From Clostridium cadaveris (GTDB taxonomy: Bacteria > Bacillota > Clostridia > Clostridiales > Clostridiaceae): DNA of 64,000 bases. Location of the stretch: contig NZ_CP076620.1 in the NCBI RefSeq assembly GCF_020911725.1, positions 2,617,001-2,681,000 on the forward strand, given 5' to 3'. Positions 16,535 through 25,372 of this stretch are shown piece after piece. The first letter of the stretch is position 1. Each line of letters opens with the position of its first letter. The position numbers and the translations under genes are program-made. Below the pieces are notes generated by a model. The model saw only the letters and a program-made list of their open reading frames with translations. It was not told where the DNA came from and made no database searches.

Positions 16535-17287
16535 ATGGATTTTAGGAAGGTTTTCGATGGCATTCCTGAAGAATTTGATAAATGGAGAACTCGTTATTGT
16601 GATGAACTTTTCTTAGATCTTATTGAGTATTCAAAGCTTGATTCTAGTAAAACCTCCCTGGAAATTGGTCCCGGAACAGGTCAAGCTACCGAGCCAATAT
16701 TAAAAACACGCTGCTCATATTTAGCAATTGAACTTGGTGAAAACCTTGCAAAATACACACAAAATAAGTTTAGTTCATACGATAATTTTGAAATTGTAAA
16801 TGCTGATTTTGAAAATTATGATTTTGATAATCGCCAATTTGATTTAGTTTATTCAGCTGCCACAATTCAATGGATTCCAGAAGAAATTGGATTTTCAAAA
16901 GTTTATGATATCCTAAAAAGCAAAGGAACTTTTGCAATGATGTTAACTCGAACAGATGAAAAAAGTGATAATGAACTTTTGTATTCAAGAATACAGAAAG
17001 TATACTCTGAATATTTTCGTCCTGAAAAAGAATATACATGCAATTTAAATTACAACAATACTAAAAAATATGGTTTTACTGATATCAAATGCTTTACTTA
17101 TCACAAAATAAGAGAACTTAATGCTGATGAGTATATATCATGGATAAGTACACATGCTTCTCATTTAACTCTTACTGAACCTTATAAATCAAATTTTTAC
17201 ACTGGCATCAAGGAAGCTATTTTAAGTTTTGGTAATAATATAAAGCTTTATGACACGATAGTTTTGTATTTAGCAAAAAAGCCTTAA
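16535..17287 (+). CDS. Class I SAM-dependent methyltransferase
   Basis: This 250-aa protein has the SAM-binding motif I SLEIGPGTGQATEPIL (residues ~40-55), motif II region LAIELGENLA, post-I acidic VNADFENYDF and motif FDLVYSAATIQWI. The pattern is close to trans-aconitate or ubiquinone/menaquinone-type small-molecule methyltransferases. The substrate is unknown. The start has AAGAGGTG. It is one of a series of small, independent accessory enzymes between 15.4 and 18.4 kb. Confidence 0.8.
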   Translation: MDFRKVFDGIPEEFDKWRTRYCDELFLDLIEYSKLDSSKTSLEIGPGTGQATEPILKTRCSYLAIELGENLAKYTQNKFSSYDNFEIVNADFENYDFDNRQFDLVYSAATIQWIPEEIGFSKVYDILKSKGTFAMMLTRTDEKSDNELLYSRIQKVYSEYFRPEKEYTCNLNYNNTKKYGFTDIKCFTYHKIRELNADEYISWISTHASHLTLTEPYKSNFYTGIKEAILSFGNNIKLYDTIVLYLAKKP

Positions 17288-17338
17288 TAGTATTAAGGCA
17301 AATACAATCTAATAAATTATTTATATGGAGGATTTATT

Positions 17339-17872
17339 ATGAATTTAGACGAATTACGCTTAGATTGTGCGGTTAAACAAAAAAAAGGATTACATTTCAT
17401 ATTAGCATCTATCATTATTTGGTTTGCTGTATTAATCATTCATTTAACATCACTACCTATTTTAACTAAAAATTTATTTACATTTTTCTGTACAGCCCCA
17501 CTAATGCCTTTAGCATTCTTAATATCCAAACTAGTTAATATAGATTTTCAAAACAAAGAGAATCCCTTAACTAATTTAGGGGTTCTCTTTTCTGCAAATC
17601 AAATGCTATACTTATTGATAGCTATGTGGATATATCCAACAGTGCCTGAAAAAATGCTAATGGTACTAGCAATGATTTTTGGAGCGCATTTGTTACCATA
17701 TAGCTGGTTATATAAATCTAGGTCTTATATGTTTTTATCTATTGTAATTCCAATTTTATCACTTATCGTTGGCTTAAATTTTGCCCCTTATGTACTTGCA
17801 GCATTGATGATGGTAATAGAAATTTTATTTAGTATATGTCTCAAAATAGAAAATAAAAATCTTTCGATATAG
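17339..17872 (+). CDS. DUF7010-like membrane protein
   Basis: This 177-aa integral membrane protein has about five hydrophobic segments (starting near residues 20, 50, 85, 110 and 135). The N-terminal cytoplasmic part is MNLDELRLDCAVKQKKGLHF. It resembles the DUF7010 family, of unknown function, which often lies among acetyltransferase and NUDIX genes. The start has ATGGAGGA. The NUDIX coding frame begins around its stop codon. Confidence 0.55.
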   Translation: MNLDELRLDCAVKQKKGLHFILASIIIWFAVLIIHLTSLPILTKNLFTFFCTAPLMPLAFLISKLVNIDFQNKENPLTNLGVLFSANQMLYLLIAMWIYPTVPEKMLMVLAMIFGAHLLPYSWLYKSRSYMFLSIVIPILSLIVGLNFAPYVLAALMMVIEILFSICLKIENKNLSI

Positions 17873-18350
17873 AGTTATATTTAAAACAGATCATTATATT
17901 TTCAGTTATAGGGTTGCTGGAATATTGATCCATAATGGCAAAGTTCTATTACAAAGACCTCAAAATGATACAGTATATTCAATTCCAGGTGGTCATGTTG
18001 CCCTTGGCGAAACAAACGAAGAAACATTAGTGCGTGAATTTAAAGAAGAAATAAATGCAGATATAAAGGTAGATGAATTACGATGGGTTGGTGAAATATT
18101 CTTTCCATGGGGAGATAAGCCATGTCATCAGATATGTTTATTTTATAATATATTGCTAATGGATAAGATAACTATACCTCTTGATGGAACATTTTTAGGG
18201 ACAGAGCAATTAGATGATGAGTCATTTAAATTAGAATTCTCTTGGATTGATACTAAAGACATAGAAACTATAGAATTATATCCTATTGAAGCAAAAAAAT
18301 ATCTTACTCAGGGATTAAATAAGGTAGAACATTTTGTTTATGTGGAATGA
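17871..18350 (+). CDS. NUDIX hydrolase, start codon uncertain
   Basis: The product hydrolyses some nucleoside diphosphate derivative. The Nudix box is clear: GGHVALGETNEETLVREFKEE. The first standard start is TTG at 17925, but the frame upstream from about 17871 reads RVIFKTDHYIFSYRVAGILI, the usual N-terminal strand of this family, with no ATG, GTG or TTG after the in-frame stop at 17847. Either a rare start is used, the ATG has been lost, or the protein begins at 17925 without its first strand. The boundary given follows the family-like sequence. It is followed by a terminator. Confidence 0.65.
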   Translation, partial: RVIFKTDHYIFSYRVAGILIHNGKVLLQRPQNDTVYSIPGGHVALGETNEETLVREFKEEINADIKVDELRWVGEIFFPWGDKPCHQICLFYNILLMDKITIPLDGTFLGTEQLDDESFKLEFSWIDTKDIETIELYPIEAKKYLTQGLNKVEHFVYVE

Positions 18351-18360
18351 TAATATCATA

Positions 18361-18408
18361 TATAAAAAGCAATCCGTTATTTAAGTTTAACAGATTGCTT
18401 TTTTCTTA
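18361..18408 (+). terminator. Intrinsic terminator after the NUDIX gene
   Basis: AAAAAGCAATC with an inner GTTA arm pairs with TAAC and GATTGCTTTTTT, one mismatch, ending in a T-run. Confidence 0.8.
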
Positions 18409-18489
18409 TCTTTTATATATTTTCTTAAGATTTTTCAGATTAAAATGAAGTCCATCAATTCTAAACCCATTATACTTTTTATGAAACAA

Positions 18490-19278
18490 TTACATATTGC
18501 ATACGCTTTCTACAGGAATAAAATAACTTCTTTTAATATCTTCATCTGTCTTTATTATACCATTTACTCCGTAAACTCTTTTTATTATATTACAATTTAT
18601 AACCTCTTCACTTCTTCCTTGCGCTATTATCTTTCCCTCATTCATAATTATGATATTATCGCTATATTGCAGTGCCTGGTTTATATCATGGAGTACCATT
18701 AAGACAGTAGTTTTATTGTCTTTATTTAACTTCTTAACTATATCTAATACTTGAATTTGATGATATATATCTAAGTAAGTGGTTGGCTCGTCCAAAACCA
18801 ATATATCAGTCTTTTGTGCTAATGCCATAGCTATAAAAGCTCGCTGCCTTTCTCCACCTGACAAGCACATGACTTCTTTATCAAGAAATTTTTCCATGCC
18901 GGTTGATTTGATAGCCCAATGAATTATCTCTTCATCTTCATCATTAAAGCCTTCAAATGCTTTTTTGTATGGCATTCTGCCGTATTTAACAAGCTCATAA
19001 ACTGTTAAATCACTTGGAACTGAGTTTTGCTGATGGACAGTAGATATAATCTTAGCTAATTCTTTATTTTTTATCTTTCTTATATCTTTTTTATTCACCA
19101 GTATATCACCACTTATACTTTTATTTATTCCGCATAGCAAAGAAAGTAATGTTGATTTTCCACTTCCGTTTGGTCCAATTATCGTAGTAATTTTCCCTTC
19201 CTCAATATTTAAGTTTAATTTTTTTATAAAAGATTTCCCTTCATAAGAAAAACTTATATTTCTTGCTTCTAGTTCTAT
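18490..19278 (-). CDS. Heme/siderophore ABC transporter ATPase, apparent ATA start
   Basis: This 262-aa ATPase is of the FecE/HmuV type: Walker A GPNGSGKST near residue 40, signature CLSGGERQRAFIAMALAQ, Walker B DILVLDEPTTYLD and H-loop VLHDINQAL. The frame upstream of Walker A runs to a stop at 19285-19287 and holds no ATG, GTG or TTG; the first such codon (TTG at 19140) would delete Walker A. The ATA at 19276-19278 overlaps the permease stop as ATAG, exactly like a normal ATGA overlap, and lies 9-11 nt after GAGGAGGAG. It is therefore probably a mutated or non-canonical start. It would energise the heme importer encoded upstream. Confidence 0.7.
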   Translation of the reverse strand: MELEARNISFSYEGKSFIKKLNLNIEEGKITTIIGPNGSGKSTLLSLLCGINKSISGDILVNKKDIRKIKNKELAKIISTVHQQNSVPSDLTVYELVKYGRMPYKKAFEGFNDEDEEIIHWAIKSTGMEKFLDKEVMCLSGGERQRAFIAMALAQKTDILVLDEPTTYLDIYHQIQVLDIVKKLNKDNKTTVLMVLHDINQALQYSDNIIIMNEGKIIAQGRSEEVINCNIIKRVYGVNGIIKTDEDIKRSYFIPVESVCNM

Positions 19279-20267
19279 TTTAAATCACTCCTCCTCAAAA
19301 GATATAAGAAGAATGGTGCCCCTATTATTGACATTATAATTCCTACTGGAATTTCATTAGGCTTCATAATTCCTCTACCAAGAGTATCCCCTAAAAGTAG
19401 AAGTATCCCTCCTACTATTCCAGAGAATGGAATTAAATATTTATGATCTGATCCTATAATAATTCTGCACATGTGTGGAACTATCAGTCCAACAAAGGAT
19501 ATTGTTCCACCTATAGCTGTTGATACACTTGATAAAAACACTGCAACTCCTGTTATAAATATCATTTGAAAATCCGTATTTACCCCTAAACTTTTGGCAT
19601 TCTTTCTACCTAAACTAATAATATTACAGTTTTTGCTTAAAAATAGAGCTGCTATTATTCCAAGAAAAGAATAGAAAAATAGGATTTTTAAATCATTTAC
19701 TTTTATTGTTGCCAAACTTCCCGTGAGCCATCGTTGGATGCTGTTTCCTCCTATACCTGCACTTGTGGTCATAAGAGAAGTTATTCCTCCTAGAAGTGCA
19801 TTTACTGCTGATCCAACTAGAACGATACGAATAGGTGATAATTCTCTTTTAAAGGCAAATGTATAAACAACAGCACAGGATATTGCTCCTCCCATAAATC
19901 CCATGAGCGGTCTAACCATATTAAGAGATGGTATAAAAATCATTATCAGAACTGTTACAAGGGAAGCTCCTGATGATATACCTGTTATATAAGGATCCGC
20001 TAATGGATTTCTTATTACGGCTTGTAAAAGCACACCTGCAACTGCAAGATTGCATCCAATCAATACTGCAGATAGCACTCTTGGAACTCTTATGTCTTTT
20101 ATTATCTTTATATTACCTTCATTAGCATTATTTAAAAATCCCTCTACTAATTCACTGAAAGATATATTTATACTGCCAACCTTTAAAGAGTATAAAATAA
20201 GCCCTGCCAATATTAATAAGGAAGCGACTATATATATTCTTTTCTTTTTTTCACTTATTTTCTTCAT
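19275..20267 (-). CDS. Heme/siderophore ABC transporter permease (FecCD family)
   Basis: This 330-aa membrane protein has about nine or ten hydrophobic segments with family motifs VPRVLSAVLIGCNLAVAGVLLQAVIRNPLADP and GTISFVGLIVPHMCRIIIGSDH, shown here in part as GLIVPHMCR. It forms the channel for iron-siderophore or heme uptake. Because NEAT and sortase genes precede it, heme is the likely cargo. The start has AAGGTGG; the stop overlaps the start of the ATPase gene. Confidence 0.88.
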   Translation of the reverse strand: MKKISEKKKRIYIVASLLILAGLILYSLKVGSINISFSELVEGFLNNANEGNIKIIKDIRVPRVLSAVLIGCNLAVAGVLLQAVIRNPLADPYITGISSGASLVTVLIMIFIPSLNMVRPLMGFMGGAISCAVVYTFAFKRELSPIRIVLVGSAVNALLGGITSLMTTSAGIGGNSIQRWLTGSLATIKVNDLKILFFYSFLGIIAALFLSKNCNIISLGRKNAKSLGVNTDFQMIFITGVAVFLSSVSTAIGGTISFVGLIVPHMCRIIIGSDHKYLIPFSGIVGGILLLLGDTLGRGIMKPNEIPVGIIMSIIGAPFFLYLLRRSDLK

Positions 20268-20286
20268 ATGCCACCTTATATTTCTT

Positions 20287-21195
20287 TTACTTATATATTA
20301 TGTCACTTAAAATATCCAATGCTTCTATTACTTTTAAGTTCGCACTCATTCCAAAATAAGTTCTATCTAAAAATTCTACCTTTCCATCCTGCACTGCTTT
20401 AATATCTTTCCATGCAGCATCAGTATTTAATGTCTCTTTAAATTCTTTTTCAGTCTTTTCCGGCATTGCATGGGTCATAACTATGATTTTGTCAGGATTC
20501 ATTTGGGATAAAGCTTCTCTACTATATGAAACAAATGGTCCAGAAGTTTCTTTTACTACATTTTCTCCTCCAACAATTTTAACTAAATTACCAATATAAC
20601 TTTCCTCTGTAGCAAGCATATTCACTCCACCTGGAGCCGCAAAAACTATCATTATATTTTTAGCTGATTGCGATGATTTTGATGAATCTTTAAAAGAATT
20701 CTCCTTCTCTTCTAATTCTTTTAAAATCTTGTCTCCATCTTCAACTTTATTAAATCTTTTTGCTAAATCTTTTATGCTTTTCTTTAGACCATCTACGCTA
20801 TCTAAATCTACAAATATACTTGGAATATTATTTGATTCAAATAGATTTTTATAGTCTTGTCCAAGAGTATCTGTCGCAACTGTAACTGTTGGATTTAAAG
20901 ATTTTATTATTTCCATATCTGGATTCATTGGATTTCCTATTTTGGTAGCTTCTTTCGTAGAATCAGGAAGAGTATAGGAGGTTTCGGGAACCCCTGCTAA
21001 TTTCACTCCTAATTTATCTAATATTTCAACTACAGCTACAGATGTAGCTACAACAGTATCTTTCTGCTCCTCAACAATTGGTTTATCATCTTCTTTTTTT
21101 ATATTTTTATCAGTTTTTTCCTCATTGCTGCATGCAGACATAGTAAGTGCTGTAGCTATGGCAATAAATAATGTGATCATTCTTTTTATTTTCAT
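20287..21195 (-). CDS. Heme-type substrate-binding lipoprotein
   Basis: This 302-aa class III binding protein has signal peptide MKIKRMITLFIAIATALTM and lipobox LTMSAC. The two lobes are joined by a long helix. Features include VVATSVAVVEILDKLGVKLAGVPET at the N-terminus and MNPDKIIVMTHAMPEKTE late. It is similar to IsdE/HtsA-type proteins, which take heme from surface NEAT proteins and pass it to the permease. The start has TAGGAGGAAAA. It follows the sortase gene closely. Confidence 0.85.
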   Translation of the reverse strand: MKIKRMITLFIAIATALTMSACSNEEKTDKNIKKEDDKPIVEEQKDTVVATSVAVVEILDKLGVKLAGVPETSYTLPDSTKEATKIGNPMNPDMEIIKSLNPTVTVATDTLGQDYKNLFESNNIPSIFVDLDSVDGLKKSIKDLAKRFNKVEDGDKILKELEEKENSFKDSSKSSQSAKNIMIVFAAPGGVNMLATEESYIGNLVKIVGGENVVKETSGPFVSYSREALSQMNPDKIIVMTHAMPEKTEKEFKETLNTDAAWKDIKAVQDGKVEFLDRTYFGMSANLKVIEALDILSDIIYK

Positions 21196-21204
21196 ATTTT
21201 CCTC

Positions 21205-21774
21205 CTATTTTAAAACTCCTTTAACAATCAATCTTTCTTTTCCTTTTGCTGTACATGTAACTATAGTGATTTCTTTCTTGTCACTATATCCATTTAAAAC
21301 ACTTGTTTCTTCTGGCTCTACTACAAATTTATCTACAACTTCATAAACAAAGTTTCCGTTTAATGCATCTATTACAATTTTATCTCCATTTTTTATTTTA
21401 TCTATTTCATTAAATACATTTGTATACACAGTGCTACTATGTCCTGCTATTGAAAAATTCCCATTTCCACCAGGCATTGCTGTATTATTGAAATGGCCTA
21501 TATTATGGGTTATTTCCTCGTTTTCTACTCCCTCGACTATAATTCCCTCTATATTTAAACTTGGAATACTTAGTTTGCCAATTTTATCACCAGATTGTAT
21601 ATTTTTATAGACATCGCTAGATTTGATATTATTGGATTTAATATCAGATACTTTTGACTCTAGCTCACTTTTACTTTTATTTTCTTCTATAAAGTTAATT
21701 AGCTTAAAACTAAAGGCTGATATTAAAATAATAAAGCCTGCTAAAATTAAAATATTGGATTTTATTTTTTTCAT
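21205..21774 (-). CDS. Sortase, class B/D-like
   Basis: This 189-aa membrane-anchored transpeptidase has an N-terminal membrane segment (residues 7-28) and the sortase fold, with catalytic His112 (IAGHSS), Cys174 (IVTCTAKGKER) and Arg181 (RLIVKG). The TLXTC-like form IVTC fits the class D/E-like group. Its dedicated substrate is probably the LPQTG-ended NEAT protein encoded directly upstream, which it would attach to peptidoglycan. Confidence 0.88.
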   Translation of the reverse strand: MKKIKSNILILAGFIILISAFSFKLINFIEENKSKSELESKVSDIKSNNIKSSDVYKNIQSGDKIGKLSIPSLNIEGIIVEGVENEEITHNIGHFNNTAMPGGNGNFSIAGHSSTVYTNVFNEIDKIKNGDKIVIDALNGNFVYEVVDKFVVEPEETSVLNGYSDKKEITIVTCTAKGKERLIVKGVLK

Positions 21775-21798
21775 AATATCTCCCTTAGATATTTAAAT

Positions 21799-21829
21799 TT
21801 AAAAAAGGAGAAAATTCTCCTTTTTATTA
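21799..21829 (-). terminator. Attenuator-like hairpin between NEAT and sortase genes
   Basis: AAAAAGGAGAA pairs with TTCTCCTTTTT directly after the NEAT gene stop. It can partly terminate leftward transcription, giving more NEAT protein than transporter. Confidence 0.6.
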
Positions 21830-21832
21830 ATC

Positions 21833-23503
21833 TTATTTTTTCTTTCTTAGATAAGCTCCTGATCCAATCAATGTTGAACCTAACATAAACAACAAACTGC
21901 TATCTACCATTCCTCCAGTTTGTGGAAGAGTCTTAACGGAATATTCTTTTATAAACTTTAATGTATCTTTGTTTAATGTCACATCAAACTCTACATCTCT
22001 GCCCATAGGTGCTACATACATTTTTACTTTTATTCTTGCATCTAAATTTGGAATTTCAAATCTAAATGTAGCTTTCTTTCCGTCATCTGACACTTTCTTA
22101 TACGATATCTCCTGATTATTTATAAAAAATCTATGTTTGCTCATATATTCTATGCCACTAAAAGTTAGATTTAAATATCTTTTACCTTCCACTTCCTCTA
22201 TATAGGATAACTTATCAAGATATTGTCTTGCCATAGACTGTCCTATAGAATTCTTATCTTGGTAATGAACCTCATTAGTTATAGAATATAGTTTTCCTTT
22301 TACAACCTTTATTTCAGTTTTATTTTCATCTACACTTGGTTTTGTTTCAGTAGTTCCTGGATTAATAGTTTCTTCTTCTGGCTTTGATGTGGAAGTATCA
22401 TCAATTTTTGTAAGCGTATTTTCCAATAGCGAAGTTTTAAATGTAGTTGTTCTTCCCATAATGCTAACCGCTACGCTAACTCTTATATCAGAATTAATGG
22501 AAGGAACTTTAATAACAGCCTCTGCTTTTTCTCTATTTAAGTCCACTTCAACTTCTTTGCCATCTACAGTGATATTAACATCTCCAATAAATTTAAATTG
22601 ATCTTTATTGAACTTTAGTGTCAATAGTTTTTCATCATCTTTTATTTCTAAAAACGAAACTTCTTCTAAAGTCTTTCTAGCCATTTCATTACCAATTTGA
22701 GCATTTCCATCGCCTATATATTCAACAGTATTTTTTATAGAATATTTTCCTTGCTCTAAATTATCTTTAACTATATCTTTTACTGTAACACTAACTTTTT
22801 TTCTTGTTTCTAATCCGGTCTTATCTACAGCTTTATACTCAACATCATATGTTCCAGCTTTTATTGCTACATTTCCTTTTAAGAATTTGCTTGTATCTGA
22901 AACAATTTCTACATTAACTTCTCCATCTTCTTTATCAGAAGCTTTAACTTTATCTAACAAATTCAAACTATCTCCTATGGTTATGCTTATATCACTTGCT
23001 TCTATAGTTGGCGCCTCATTTTCTAGTTCCATAGTACCTATATCTTGAGTTACATAAAATGATACTTTTCTATTCATCATAGTTATGAACATGTCCACTC
23101 TTAACTTTTCATTTATAGAATCTGATTCAAATGTGGCAGATTTTTTTTCATCATTTATTTTTGCCTCTAATTCCTTATCTCCCGAGAAAATTTTTATATC
23201 CTTCATAAACTGATATAGCATATCATTAAAAGAGAATGTAATCCTATATTTTCCGTTTTCGATCTTAACATTAGTATTCTCTTTCAAGGCATTTCTTGCC
23301 ATGCTGTTTCCTGTTTCATTAGATGGGTCTATATATTCTGTTTTATTTTTAACATGGTATATTCCATCTTTATATCCACTTTTATGCTCAATTCCGATGC
23401 TTCTATTTCCTTCTGCAGCATACACTTTAATAGGAGCCGTTCCTAAAACTACTCCCATCACCAATGCACCTGCTATCAATTGCTGTATTTTTTTACTAAT
23501 CAT
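21833..23503 (-). CDS. Cell-wall-anchored protein with three NEAT domains
   Basis: This ~556-aa exported protein starts at MISKKIQQLIAG, after GGGGGAGAAAA. A signal peptide ends near VYAAEG. NEAT domain 1 (about 45-165) has YHVKNKTEYID and SMARNAL. An Ig/HYR-like module follows (about 170-255). NEAT 2 (about 260-370) has YSIKNTVEYIGDG and EMARKTL, and NEAT 3 (about 410-530) has YSITNEVHYQD and SMARQYL. The end is a sorting signal LPQTGG, a hydrophobic stretch and RKKK. NEAT domains bind heme from host proteins. Each domain has an M-x-R (MNRK, MGRT, MGRD) segment rather than the Isd YxxxY heme-ligand motif, so heme binding should not be assumed for all three. Fur-type boxes precede the gene. 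Confidence 0.88.
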   Translation of the reverse strand: MISKKIQQLIAGALVMGVVLGTAPIKVYAAEGNRSIGIEHKSGYKDGIYHVKNKTEYIDPSNETGNSMARNALKENTNVKIENGKYRITFSFNDMLYQFMKDIKIFSGDKELEAKINDEKKSATFESDSINEKLRVDMFITMMNRKVSFYVTQDIGTMELENEAPTIEASDISITIGDSLNLLDKVKASDKEDGEVNVEIVSDTSKFLKGNVAIKAGTYDVEYKAVDKTGLETRKKVSVTVKDIVKDNLEQGKYSIKNTVEYIGDGNAQIGNEMARKTLEEVSFLEIKDDEKLLTLKFNKDQFKFIGDVNITVDGKEVEVDLNREKAEAVIKVPSINSDIRVSVAVSIMGRTTTFKTSLLENTLTKIDDTSTSKPEEETINPGTTETKPSVDENKTEIKVVKGKLYSITNEVHYQDKNSIGQSMARQYLDKLSYIEEVEGKRYLNLTFSGIEYMSKHRFFINNQEISYKKVSDDGKKATFRFEIPNLDARIKVKMYVAPMGRDVEFDVTLNKDTLKFIKEYSVKTLPQTGGMVDSSLLFMLGSTLIGSGAYLRKKK

Positions 23504-23542
23504 TTTTCTCCCCCTTATTCTTGACTTTTCCAATTAAATAAT

Positions 23543-23575
23543 TGATAATTATTTATAATTGATAATCATTTTCAT
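23543..23575 (-). promoter_or_regulatory. Overlapping Fur boxes, heme operon / AraC gene
   Basis: TGATAATTATTTATAATTGA runs into GATAATCATTTTC, giving overlapping GATAAT-type hexamers as in classic Fur boxes. The site lies 40-70 bp upstream of the NEAT gene and about 90 bp upstream of the divergent AraC gene, so it may control both. Confidence 0.75.
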
Positions 23576-23666
23576 TAATATTATTGTACCATGTTTTTTC
23601 CTTAACATTTTGTACAATATTACTTTTTATTAATACAATATTACTTTTATATAAGGAGATTTTAAG

Positions 23667-24389
23667 GTGTGTTCAATTAATTATGTTTGTAAATTGTTTA
23701 ATACTTGTACTAACATTCCTATAAAAGCTTTTGATAAAAATTATAATCAATTAGGAGAATCTGGTCATACTAAAGATAGTTTAGAAATATTAAAAAATAT
23801 TCATCTTAAAGACAGGCTTCTAACATGTACTTTTCACTCAAACTCATATGTTATCTGTCATAAAAATAATATTATAATTCCATTAATTAGATTAGATACA
23901 CCGTCAAAAGATAATATTTATTTTGCAATAGGACCATTCTATGTTGATTTAGCTATACCTAAATATAATATTCCTTTAAGAAGTAGAGATTGCATAAGTT
24001 ATTTGACACAATTCATATTATTAATTTTTGAAAAAAATTTTTTAACATCCTCAAATGGCGTAAATTATTCTATCTATGTCATAGATACTATAGATTATAT
24101 CCATCAAAACTATAGTAGCAATTTGAATGTTGATACTATATGCAGACATATTAAAATCAGCAAAAATTATCTTTGTAATATATTTAAAAAAGAAACAGGT
24201 GATTCTATCATAATGTTTTTAAATAAGTATAGAATTGAAAAGAGTAAGAATTTTTTGAAAGATAGATCTTATTCAATACTAAATGTGGCTATTTCTGTAG
24301 GTTTCAAAGACCAAAGTTATTTCTGTAGAACCTTTAAAAAATACACAGGCATATCACCATCAGAGTATAGAAATCAATTTTTATCATAA
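23667..24389 (+). CDS. AraC-family transcriptional regulator
   Basis: This 240-aa regulator starts at GTG, after AAGGAGATTTTAAG. The C-terminal ~100 residues form two helix-turn-helices (NVDTICRHIKISKNYLCNIF and ILNVAISVGFKDQSYFCRTF, ending YTGISPSEYR). The N-terminal part has several Cys residues (positions 2, 8, 14 and later) and could sense a ligand or redox state. It diverges from the heme uptake operon across a Fur-box region, which suggests it activates that operon, as AraC-type regulators do for siderophore systems. The ligand is unknown. Confidence 0.82.
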   Translation: MCSINYVCKLFNTCTNIPIKAFDKNYNQLGESGHTKDSLEILKNIHLKDRLLTCTFHSNSYVICHKNNIIIPLIRLDTPSKDNIYFAIGPFYVDLAIPKYNIPLRSRDCISYLTQFILLIFEKNFLTSSNGVNYSIYVIDTIDYIHQNYSSNLNVDTICRHIKISKNYLCNIFKKETGDSIIMFLNKYRIEKSKNFLKDRSYSILNVAISVGFKDQSYFCRTFKKYTGISPSEYRNQFLS

Positions 24390-24390
24390 A

Positions 24391-24424
24391 AAATAAGGAA
24401 GTGATTACTCCACTTCCTTACATA
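24391..24424. terminator. Bidirectional terminator, AraC gene / PHP gene
   Basis: TAAGGAAGTG (24394-24403) pairs with CACTTCCTTA (24411-24420) with A- and T-rich flanks, between convergent genes. Confidence 0.75.
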
Positions 24425-24432
24425 TATCAATA

Positions 24433-25059
24433 TTAAAATTCATCTACCACTTCATAGTGGTCTTCCTTCCATATAGCTGGTTTACTTTTTTTGCTTTTCA
24501 TTACTCTTATAAAATCTTCTAATGTAGTAACGTCTTCTGGAATCCAAGTTACATATTTTCCCACTGCAGATTCCCAGTGAGAATCACTAGCTCCTACCAT
24601 CTGTAGTCCAAGCTCTTTACAGTATTTTAGAGCCTTTCTATTAGCTTCCATATCAGTACTTCCATTTAAAACTTCAATTCCACCTAATCCTTTAACAGTC
24701 TTTAAGTTTTCTTCAAGTCCTCTATTATTATTTCTAAAAGGATGACATGCTACGCAAAATCCATTTTGTTCATTCACCAAATCTATAAACTTCTGAGCTT
24801 CTATTCTTTTCTCTGGAAAGCTGTCTATTCCCCAAGCTGTTATATCTCCTTGAAGAGACAAATATTCAACGCCTACAAAAATAGGAAATCCAATTTTCTT
24901 TGAACAATCTTCAGCGAATTCCTTTAATCCCATGCTATCATGATCCGTTATACAAATAGCATCAAGTCCTTTTTCTTTCGCTAATTCGACTATACGTTCT
25001 AATTTTAAAAAGCTGTCTTTCGAACAAGTTGACTCATGCATATGTAAATCTATAAGCAT
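24433..25059 (-). CDS. PHP-domain phosphoesterase
   Basis: This 208-aa protein has the PHP metal-site motifs: DLHMHESTCSKDS (His6, His8), ITDHDSM, a Glu in VGVEYLS, ACHPFR and the final ASDSHW. It would be a metal-dependent phosphoesterase, and PHP proteins of this size act on small phosphodiesters or phosphorylated sugars. It diverges from an ABC importer operon across a 313-bp gap, so the substrate may be supplied by that importer; this is inference. Confidence 0.8.
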   Translation of the reverse strand: MLIDLHMHESTCSKDSFLKLERIVELAKEKGLDAICITDHDSMGLKEFAEDCSKKIGFPIFVGVEYLSLQGDITAWGIDSFPEKRIEAQKFIDLVNEQNGFCVACHPFRNNNRGLEENLKTVKGLGGIEVLNGSTDMEANRKALKYCKELGLQMVGASDSHWESAVGKYVTWIPEDVTTLEDFIRVMKSKKSKPAIWKEDHYEVVDEF

Positions 25060-25372
25060 AAAAATAACTTCCTTTCAAATTATCTATAAATATATATCAT
25101 ATTTTGAGAAAGTATATCATGTTGGACAACCTAAATCAACATGTAATCACCTAGATTATGTAAAAAATATATCAATATTATATTTTTCTATATATATATA
25201 ATTATCTATAGAAAATTAAAATATATAAATTTTCTAAACATGTTGCATATATAATAAATTTTAGTTAGACTTTAGACGTAGATATTACAATTTTCAATGT
25301 TTTACGAAATATTTTGTATATTCATGAAACATTCTTAAGAAACTAATATAAAATCGATTACGAGGTGGCAAA
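25060..25372. promoter_or_regulatory. Intergenic divergent promoter region with CATGTTG/CAACATG dyad
   Basis: This 313-bp AT-rich gap lies between the divergent PHP gene and ABC importer operon. It holds CATGTTG (25118-25124) and its exact complement CAACATG (25137-25143), 12 bp apart, which could be an operator for the PHP gene promoter. I see no small ORF with a ribosome binding site and no Fur box. Confidence 0.35.
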
